Shown here piece by piece: positions 57,975 to 64,000 of a DNA stretch of 64,000 bases. Below the pieces are notes generated by a model that was given only the letters and a program-made list of their open reading frames with translations, had not been told where the DNA came from and made no database searches. The stretch comes from CAVVZJ01 sp963752755. GTDB lineage: Bacteria > Planctomycetota > Planctomycetia > Isosphaerales > Isosphaeraceae. The stretch spans positions 2,480,001 through 2,544,000 of the forward strand of contig CAVVZJ010000001.1 in the NCBI GenBank assembly GCA_963752755.1, written 5' to 3'. A program made the translations under genes and the position numbers. Positions within the stretch are counted from its first letter, which is position 1; each line of letters begins with the position of its first letter.

Positions 57975-58955
57975 ATGCATCGTCGAGGGCTGAATATCCG
58001 CAAGGGCTTGCTACGGCTGATCCTGCCGGCCCTCCGGAAGTTCCCACCGCGGACGGCGACCAGGCTCGTGGCGGGTATCGGCCGCACCGAGTACGCATTG
58101 CTGCGCGGGCTCCGCCTCCGCTTCGATCAGGCCGTCGAGCGCGGGCGCGACTACTTCGGCACCCACTGGGATGTCACCGCCGTCGGCCGCGAGCTGGCCG
58201 GTAACCAGATCCGCTGGCGGACCCGCGACCAGCTCCTCGACGGCTGGGGCGACGACGCCGTCACCCAGCTCTTTCGCGTCGCCGGCCGCGACCAGCTCGA
58301 CGCCGCGCTCGCCGAGAACCGCGGGGTCATCCTCCTGGGTAACCACTTCGGTGCTCACCTGATGCCCGCCCACTGGCTTGTCCGCCACGGCTATCCGCTG
58401 CGGTTATTCATGGAGCGCCCGCATCATATCTCCCGCCTCTTGAGCCGCGAATTCGAGACCGACGGCCCGCTCGGTCAGCGCAAGTTGTTCATCTCGCGGC
58501 GTTCCGACCCGTCCGAATCGGCCGGCTCGATCCTCCGGGCCGGTCGGGTCCTGAAGGCCGGCATGGGCGTCTTGATCGCCAGCGATGTCCGCTGGACTGG
58601 CCCGCATACCGCGCCCGCCCGCTTCCTCGGACGTGCCTACCATTTCTCGGCCACCTGGGTGGCCCTGGCCGCCTTGACCCGATCGCCGGTGGTCAGCGTC
58701 TTCTGTCGGATGGCCCCCGATGGCACGCATGAGCTGGAGTTCCTGCCTGCCTTCCACGTCCCGCCCGAGGCCCCGGCCAACGGTGAGGCCCGCCACTGGG
58801 TCCAGCGGGCGATCGACGAGATCGAGCACCGCGTCTGCCGAGATCCGGCTAACAGCAACGAATACTTCTTCTGGTCTGAGCCCGATGACCCCGCCCACCG
58901 GCTAACCCGCCGCCTGAGTGGGCCCGCGACGGCCTCCGGGAAGGAGGACGTCTGA
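57975..58955 (+). CDS. Lysophospholipid/lipid A acyltransferase-like protein 1
   Basis: 326 residues from ATG 57975. It resembles the LpxL/HtrB (Lip_A acyltransferase) family in its order of blocks: VILLGNHFGAHLMPAHWLV, LGQRKLFISRRSDPSE, VLKAGMGVLIASDVRWTGPH, ARFLGRAYHFSATWVALAAL, SNEYFFWS. In most relatives the first block is HxxxxE or HxxxxD; here the acidic position is Leu (HFGAHL), and the same is true of the next gene. So catalysis may differ or be lost. It follows the ACP by 108 bases and overlaps the next gene by one base. Confidence 0.75.
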   Translation: MHRRGLNIRKGLLRLILPALRKFPPRTATRLVAGIGRTEYALLRGLRLRFDQAVERGRDYFGTHWDVTAVGRELAGNQIRWRTRDQLLDGWGDDAVTQLFRVAGRDQLDAALAENRGVILLGNHFGAHLMPAHWLVRHGYPLRLFMERPHHISRLLSREFETDGPLGQRKLFISRRSDPSESAGSILRAGRVLKAGMGVLIASDVRWTGPHTAPARFLGRAYHFSATWVALAALTRSPVVSVFCRMAPDGTHELEFLPAFHVPPEAPANGEARHWVQRAIDEIEHRVCRDPANSNEYFFWSEPDDPAHRLTRRLSGPATASGKEDV

Positions 58956-59881
58956 TGCGACTCGGCGTCCAGAACACCCGGAAGCGCTTGCTTCAGGCCA
59001 TCCTCCCCGTTCTCCGCATCCTGCCGCCGAAGCTGGCCACGCGGGCGGTCGCCGCGCTGGGCCAGACCGAGTTCCTCCTGAACCCGCCGCTTCGGGCCCG
59101 CTTCGACGCGGCCGTCCGCCGCGGCGCCGAGCATTTCGGCTGCCGCTGGGATGTTCCCCACCTCGCCCGCCAACTGGCCGGCAATCACGTCCGCTGGCAT
59201 GCCCGCGACAAGCTCCTCGACGGACTCTCCAACGCCCAGGCCGACCAGGTCCTCCACGTCGCCGGCCGCGAGCATCTCGATGCCGCCCTGGCCGCGGGCA
59301 AGGGCGTCGTCCTCCTGTTCAACCACTTCGGCCCGTTCCTGATGCCCGCTCACTGGCTCGTCCGCCATGGCTACCCCCTGCGCTGGTTCACCGAACGGCC
59401 CCGCCACATCTCCAAGCTCGTCTCCGCGACCTTCCAGACCGATGGTCCACTCGGCCAGCGTGAGCTGTTCATCTCCCGCAAGCTCAGCCCCAACGAGGGC
59501 GGCAGCGCGATCCGACGAGCCGTCCGGATGCTCCAGGCCGGCATGATCGTCCAGGTCGCTGGCGACGTCCGATGGTCCGGCCCACGCTGTGCGCCAGGTC
59601 GTCTACTCGGCCGCGACTACCAGTTCACGACCACCTGGGTCGCCCTCGCCGCCCGAACCGGCGCGCCCGTCCTGCCCGTCTTCTCCGTCATGCTCGCCGA
59701 CGGCTCCTACCAACTGGAATTCCTCCCCGCCGACTTCATCCCCCGCGCTGCCTCCGACCCCGCGAAGGCCACTCCATTCGTCCAGCGCAACCTGGACCGC
59801 ATCGAGGAGTGGGTCCGCCGCTACCCCGACAATAGCCTCGATTACCTCTTCTGGGACGAGACGACCGCCCCGGCCGCCTGA
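58955..59881 (+). CDS. Lysophospholipid/lipid A acyltransferase-like protein 2
   Basis: 308 residues, ATG overlapping the previous stop (TGATG). A tandem paralogue: VVLLFNHFGPFLMPAHWLV, LGQRELFISRKLSPNEGG, MLQAGMIVQVAGDVRWSGPR, GRLLGRDYQFTTTWVALAAR, DYLFWDE match the preceding protein. The HFGPFL position again lacks the catalytic acid. Probably acts with the KAS and ACP on the same lipid; it might load two acyl chains. Confidence 0.75.
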   Translation: MRLGVQNTRKRLLQAILPVLRILPPKLATRAVAALGQTEFLLNPPLRARFDAAVRRGAEHFGCRWDVPHLARQLAGNHVRWHARDKLLDGLSNAQADQVLHVAGREHLDAALAAGKGVVLLFNHFGPFLMPAHWLVRHGYPLRWFTERPRHISKLVSATFQTDGPLGQRELFISRKLSPNEGGSAIRRAVRMLQAGMIVQVAGDVRWSGPRCAPGRLLGRDYQFTTTWVALAARTGAPVLPVFSVMLADGSYQLEFLPADFIPRAASDPAKATPFVQRNLDRIEEWVRRYPDNSLDYLFWDETTAPAA

Positions 59882-60380
59882 AGCCGTCGGCAAGAATCTT
59901 GAGAAAGGCGGATAATTTGATGGCTTTCCTCCGATAATTCCAGCAGACCACTCCGTCTCCCTCGCCAGGGTGCCGGCCGCCTCGATGAGAGACCACGAGA
60001 TTCGCCCGCGTATCGCACCGCACCGCACCGCACCACGGATTCACCGCAAAGGCACCCAGGGCGCTACGGTTGCACAAAAAGAATCCTCGACTCCTGTCTG
60101 GCTCCCTTCGTGTTCCTGGTCCCTTGGTGATGAATCGGCCGACGGCGTCCCCCTGCGCCGAACGAACGTCACACTGTAACGGCGACCCGGCTCTTTCTCT
60201 TGATTTTACAACCGTTTGCGACTCTCCACTTTGCCCTCCAAAGCGCGTCCCTCTCACGCCCCGGACGCCTCCCCGGAGCGTCCCCGAGCCGTCGTCCTCG
60301 CGTCCCCTGTTGGCCTTGCGGCCTGGGGCGCCATCGGTTAGACCCCGGGCTCGCACGAGAACGCAAAAGGGAGACGCGTG
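59882..60380. other. 500-base region without a gene
   Basis: No family-like frame. It contains four copies of GCACC in a row (60015-60034). It separates the lipid operon from the membrane phosphatase gene and probably holds the latter's promoter. Confidence 0.45.
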
Positions 60381-61784
60381 ATGTCGGATACGACCGGGCG
60401 ACCCTGGGCCCGCCAATTGCTGAGGCTCGCCCCCTGGGTGGTTCTCGCCCTCGGAGCCTGCTGGGCCGTCTGGGAATTTACCGTTTTCGAAAACGAACCC
60501 GACGGCGAGTTCCCCGGAGTCGCACGCCCGACCTTCAGCGCTCGCCCGCCGTCTGCCTACCGCCTGGCCGAGCCCGGCGACACGATCGACCGCATCGGTC
60601 TTTATGCCTCGGCCGCCGTCGCGGTCGTGGCCTTGATCGGCTGGATTCAGAGTCGCAAGGCCGGACGTGGCCACGCTCTCTGGCCGGTCGCCCTCGGGAT
60701 CGGCGTCGCCGGCGCCTGGGATTCCTCAACCCCCTGGCCTACCTTCGACGGCTGGCACGGCCTGAACCCCCGCGCCCTCGCCGACCCCGCAACTCCCGCA
60801 ACCGTCAAGGCGGCGCTGCTCGGGCTCGCCGTCCTGCTTGCGACGTGGTGCCTCGGCTGGTCGTTCGCCGCCCGCAGAGCAGGGCGCGAGCTGGTCGTTG
60901 CCGTCCGCCGGAAGGGACTGACCGCACTGCTGGTCGTCACGGTGCTCGGCTTCGCCTACCGGCTCGCCGGGTGGCCGGACGTCGAGCCGTTCGGCTACTG
61001 GCCCCGCTGGGCGTTTGCCCTCGGGATGATCGCGTTCGGGTTCCTGCTCCTGCTGACCCTGCCGCCGCAACCGACTTCCTGGCGACGGCTCGCCTGGACC
61101 CTCGCGGCCATCCTCGGCTGGGGAGTTGTGGTCAAGGGAGGACTCTGGCTCGTCTGGTATCACCGGCCGATCGACCGCCTCAAGGAGATCGTCCCCGGCC
61201 GGATCTACATCAGCGCCATGCCAACCACTCCCGGCTTCGATGTGGCCCAGCGTCGCCACCACTTCCACACCGTCATCAACCTCTTCAACGAGGATGGTCC
61301 CCAGCGCAGCCCGCTCCTGCCAGCCGAGTTGCGGTTCGTCCGCAAGCACAATCTCCGCTATCTGATGAACCCCTCCGACCCCCGCGCCGCCGACGCATTC
61401 CTCGACCAGACCCTCGCCCTGGCCCAGGACCCCGACGCCTGGCCGATCCTCGTCCATTGCCACGGTTGCATGGACCGGACCCCCGCCTGGACCGGCATTT
61501 ACCGGTTCCTCATCCAGGGCCAGCCCCTCGACGCGATCCTCCGCGAGATCGAGCAACACCGCGGCCTGCGTCCCAAGGCGTCCGTGACTCTCCTCTACAA
61601 CCGCGTCCTCCGCCCCCGCGCCCCGGAGCGTTACGACCGCGACCCGACCGCCGCGCTCCTGAACCGTTGCGCGGCGGGCACTGTCGATCCTTATTACGAG
61701 CAGGTCCGCAACGCCGAGAAGGACGATTCGCAACCCGAACGCCTCACCCGGCAGGACACGGACGCCCCCACTCGCCGACCTTGA
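60381..61784 (+). CDS. Membrane protein with dual-specificity-phosphatase-like domain
   Basis: 467 residues from ATG 60381 (GTG one codon earlier is an alternative); GGGAG precedes. Six hydrophobic spans lie in the first 270 residues (WVVLALGACWAVWEF, AVVALIGWIQ, AALLGLAVLLATWCLG, LVVTVLGFAY, MIAFGFLLLLTL, LAAILGWGVVVKG). The C-terminal domain has RIYISAMPTTPGFDVAQRRH, FHTVINLFNEDGPQ, then WPILVHCHGCMDRTPAWTGI: HC-x5-R is the tyrosine/dual-specificity phosphatase P-loop. The phosphatase probably faces the cytoplasm. Target unknown; lipid phosphate or phospho-sugar are alternatives. Confidence 0.78.
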   Translation: MSDTTGRPWARQLLRLAPWVVLALGACWAVWEFTVFENEPDGEFPGVARPTFSARPPSAYRLAEPGDTIDRIGLYASAAVAVVALIGWIQSRKAGRGHALWPVALGIGVAGAWDSSTPWPTFDGWHGLNPRALADPATPATVKAALLGLAVLLATWCLGWSFAARRAGRELVVAVRRKGLTALLVVTVLGFAYRLAGWPDVEPFGYWPRWAFALGMIAFGFLLLLTLPPQPTSWRRLAWTLAAILGWGVVVKGGLWLVWYHRPIDRLKEIVPGRIYISAMPTTPGFDVAQRRHHFHTVINLFNEDGPQRSPLLPAELRFVRKHNLRYLMNPSDPRAADAFLDQTLALAQDPDAWPILVHCHGCMDRTPAWTGIYRFLIQGQPLDAILREIEQHRGLRPKASVTLLYNRVLRPRAPERYDRDPTAALLNRCAAGTVDPYYEQVRNAEKDDSQPERLTRQDTDAPTRRP

Positions 61785-61808
61785 CACAACCCGGGCGGCC
61801 TGTACAGT
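61782..61808 (+). promoter_or_regulatory. Promoter of the aminotransferase gene
   Basis: TTGACA (61782-61787) and TACAGT (61803-61808), 15 bases apart, precede ATG 61854. The TGA within TTGACA is the stop of the phosphatase gene. Confidence 0.5.
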
Positions 61809-61853
61809 TACCCGAACCGACTTCCTTCGCCCCGGAACTCCCGACATTTCCCC

Positions 61854-63185
61854 ATGACTCCAGCGATCCCTCTCAGTGCGGCGGCGCGACGGACCGGCGA
61901 TTCCCCGATCAGCGACCTGATGGCCAGGGCCCTCGCGGCCCCTGACCTGATCTCGCTGGCCGCGGGTTTCGTCGATCACGCCACCTTGCCCGTCAATGCT
62001 GCCTCCCGGGCGATCGCCGACATCCTGGGTGACAACGTCGAAGGCCATCGCGCCCTCCAGTACGGCACGACCCGCGGCGACGTCCACCTCCGCCATCGCC
62101 TCATCCAGCTCCTGGAGAAGAACGAGCGCGTGCCGGCCGGGGCGTTCGCCCCGTTCCACGATCGCCTGGTGGTCACAACCGGCTCGCAGCAGTTGCTCTA
62201 CCTCGTCGCTGAGGTCTTGCTCGACCCGGGCGACATCGTGCTCGTCGAGTCGCCGACCTACTTCGTCTTCATGGGAGTCCTCCAGTCCCTCGGCGCCACG
62301 ATCCTCGGCGTCCCGACCGATGAAGGCGGACTCCGGATCGACGCCCTCGAAGCGACCCTCGCCGACCTCGAATCTCAGGGCCAGCTCCACCGCGTCAAGC
62401 TGATCTACACCATCAGCGAGCACAGCAACCCGACCGGCCTGAGCCTCGAGGCTGACCGACGACGGGCCCTGGTCGAGGTGGCGCGGAGCTGGTCGAAGCC
62501 GAACCGCATCTTCATCCTCGAAGACGCCGCCTATCGCGGCCTGACCTTCACGGGCGATGAACCACCGAGCGTCTGGAGCCAGGACGACGAGGGCCAGACG
62601 GTCATCCTCGCCCGCACTTTCAGCAAGACGTTCAGCCCCGGGCTCCGGATCGGCTACGGCGTCTTGCCGGATTCGCTGGTGCCTGCGATCCTCGCCCACA
62701 AGGGCAACCACGACTTCGGCTCACCGCACTTCGCCCAGCAGGTGCTCGACCGCGTCCTCGCCGATGGCCTCTACGAGCCGCAGGTCGCCTTGCTGGCGAA
62801 GACCTACCGACGCAAGGCCGAGGTCATGCTCGATGCTCTCGACGAGCACTTCCACCCGTTCGGTGGCGCGGTCTCCTGGACCCGGCCGAAGGGCGGACTG
62901 TACGTCTGGCTGACCCTGCCCGACGGCGTCGATACCGGTCGTGATGGCGACTACTTCGCCCATTGCCTGGACGAAGGGGTCCTCTACGTCCCCGGCGCGT
63001 ATGCCTACCCGATGCTCCCGGGACCGTTCCCGAACAACCAGGCGCGGCTGACCTTCGGCGTCACGCCCGAGCCGGGTCTGGTCGAGGGTGTGCGACGGCT
63101 GGCGTCGGCCCTCGCGAAGACGACGCCAACAGCGAGGCGATCGGCGGCGACCCGCAAGGCGAATTCCAAGGTGACTTCTGGCTGA
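61854..63185 (+). CDS. PLP-dependent aminotransferase, class I/II (2-aminoadipate aminotransferase-like)
   Basis: 443 residues from ATG 61854. A fold type I PLP enzyme: LISLAAGFVDHATLPV, LQYGTTRGDVHLRHRLI, VTTGSQQLLYLVAEVLLDPG, VESPTYFVFMGVLQSLGA, EHSNPTGLSL (PLP Asn), ARTFSKTFSPGLRIGYGVLP (Lys that forms the Schiff base), and KGGLYVWLTLP. It is most like the MocR/2-aminoadipate and kynurenine aminotransferase group and has no DNA-binding domain. The amino acid substrate is uncertain. The Lys/Ser/Arg-rich tail (RRSAATRKANSKVTSG) is not conserved. Confidence 0.88.
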   Translation: MTPAIPLSAAARRTGDSPISDLMARALAAPDLISLAAGFVDHATLPVNAASRAIADILGDNVEGHRALQYGTTRGDVHLRHRLIQLLEKNERVPAGAFAPFHDRLVVTTGSQQLLYLVAEVLLDPGDIVLVESPTYFVFMGVLQSLGATILGVPTDEGGLRIDALEATLADLESQGQLHRVKLIYTISEHSNPTGLSLEADRRRALVEVARSWSKPNRIFILEDAAYRGLTFTGDEPPSVWSQDDEGQTVILARTFSKTFSPGLRIGYGVLPDSLVPAILAHKGNHDFGSPHFAQQVLDRVLADGLYEPQVALLAKTYRRKAEVMLDALDEHFHPFGGAVSWTRPKGGLYVWLTLPDGVDTGRDGDYFAHCLDEGVLYVPGAYAYPMLPGPFPNNQARLTFGVTPEPGLVEGVRRLASALAKTTPTARRSAATRKANSKVTSG

Positions 63186-63253
63186 GGGGACGATCCCGCA
63201 GCCCGTCCGGACGGTGACGACCACCACTGGCAAGGAAGCTGGGGGTTACTCGC

Positions 63254-64000
63254 GTGCGATTCGGGATCCTTCAGCGCTACATCATGGGGCAGGTCCTGGC
63301 GTCCTTCCTCATGGCACTTACCGCCATCTCGGCCATCTTCACCCTGTTCGTGATCATGGCCGAGGCGATGCGCCAGGGCCTCGGGCCGAAGGAGATCGTG
63401 GGCATCCTGCCCTTCGTCGTCCCTGGCAGCCTGCCGTACACGATCCCGGTCTCTCTGCTGTTCGCCGTGACCGTCGTCTATGGCCGCCTTGCTGCCGACA
63501 ACGAGATCATCGCCATGAAGAGCGCGGGTCTGGGCGGCCTCACCGTCCTCAAGCCCGCCCTGGGACTCGGACTGATCCTTTCGGCCGTGCTCTTCCTGCT
63601 CAGCTCCGAGGTCATCCCGCGAGCGAGCAACGCCCTGCGGCAGATGATCTTCGGCAGCGTCGAGGAGAGCCTCTACCGCTTCCTCAAGAAGGACGGCGAG
63701 ATCAACAATCCGCACATGCCGTTTTTCATCCAGGTCCGCGACGTCCAGGGCAAGGTGCTCATCGACCCGATCTTCCGCCACCGCGCCAAGTCGCCCCCCG
63801 CGCCGCCGAACACCTACGACCTGACCATCCGCGCCTCCAAGGCCCGGATCGCCTTCGACCTGAAGAGTCCCCAGCCGCAGGTGACGGTCGCCCTGGAGAA
63901 TGCCGAGGTCTCGGGCACCAGCGATCAACCGTTCCTCTTCTGGATCAACGGCCGCCGGATGCTCCGTTACCCGATCCCCAAACCGCCCGCGGCCCTGGAG
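63254..64000 (+). CDS. LptF/LptG family permease, 5' part
   Basis: Starts at GTG 63254 and runs open for 249 codons to the end of the window. MRFGILQRYIMGQVLASFL (first span), ISAIFTLFVIMAEAM, PFVVPGSLPYTIPVSLLFAV, GRLAADNEIIAMKSAGLGG (conserved cytoplasmic loop) and VLKPALGLGLILSAVLFLLS fit the YjgP/YjgQ permeases that pull lipopolysaccharide-like lipid from the membrane with LptB. The part after residue 130 is the periplasmic beta-jellyroll. The minus-strand frame over this stretch is only a shadow. Confidence 0.85.
   Translation, partial: MRFGILQRYIMGQVLASFLMALTAISAIFTLFVIMAEAMRQGLGPKEIVGILPFVVPGSLPYTIPVSLLFAVTVVYGRLAADNEIIAMKSAGLGGLTVLKPALGLGLILSAVLFLLSSEVIPRASNALRQMIFGSVEESLYRFLKKDGEINNPHMPFFIQVRDVQGKVLIDPIFRHRAKSPPAPPNTYDLTIRASKARIAFDLKSPQPQVTVALENAEVSGTSDQPFLFWINGRRMLRYPIPKPPAALE

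Noticed and set aside
60015..60034. GCACC x4 microsatellite as a phase-variation switch
   Set aside because: It is outside any gene and not near a promoter that can be recognised.
1..64000. tRNA, rRNA, CRISPR array or insertion sequence
   Set aside because: No T-loop (GGTTCGAATCC-like) word, no array of spaced repeats, and no transposase-like frame was found on either strand.

Overview
The window is GC-rich DNA from a planctomycete, most likely of the Isosphaeraceae type. Pointers to this are two DUF1559 proteins with a prepilin-like N-terminus and an H-x9-DG C-terminus, a secreted protein with the planctomycete LExR-xLL export motif, a PEP-CTERM protease, a DUF11 wall/envelope protein, and many exported proteins of unknown role. 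No rRNA, tRNA, CRISPR array, insertion sequence or phage gene was seen.

Layout. 0.2-4.6 kb: two exported proteins, one a secreted cyclophilin. 4.6-9.8 kb (minus strand): cupin, phosphodiesterase, ClC channel, trmB, FabZ-like dehydratase. 10-13.4 kb: sugar isomerase-like protein, small membrane protein, Tat-exported TPP enzyme. 13.5-25.7 kb: a surface polysaccharide export locus with Wzm/Wzt-type ABC transporter, three tandem paralogous glycosyltransferases, a small coiled-coil protein, a capsule-synthesis-type protein and a methyltransferase with a C-terminal coiled coil. 25.8-31.7 kb: alpha/beta hydrolase, MmgE/PrpD protein and a GT-C membrane glycosyltransferase fused to FG-GAP repeats. 32-43.1 kb: a second sugar/acyl-transfer region with an MBOAT acyltransferase, two SGNH-like proteins, two related glycosyltransferases, a GT4 enzyme, an FkbM methyltransferase and a PrpB-like lyase. 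43.2-48.3 kb: a long leader, then rny (RNase Y), ymdB-type phosphodiesterase, a kinase-like protein and PlsC. 48.4-55.2 kb: envelope and secreted proteins. 55.2-59.9 kb: an FAH-family enzyme and a ketosynthase/ACP/acyltransferase/acyltransferase lipid operon. 60.4-64 kb: membrane phosphatase-like protein, aminotransferase, and the start of an LptF/LptG permease that runs off the window.

The dominant theme is the cell surface: glycan assembly and export (13.5-25.7 kb), glycan decoration by acyl and methyl groups (32-43 kb), lipid acyl chains (55-60 kb), lipid transport (end) and exported wall proteins.

Sequence quality matters for reading this annotation. At least 30 single-base indels break genes whose two halves join perfectly once one base is added or removed (for example rny carries exactly four extra bases). 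They cluster at 22.7-27.3 kb and 44.4-46.1 kb. They look like sequencing errors rather than pseudogenes, so such genes are given here over their full repaired span.
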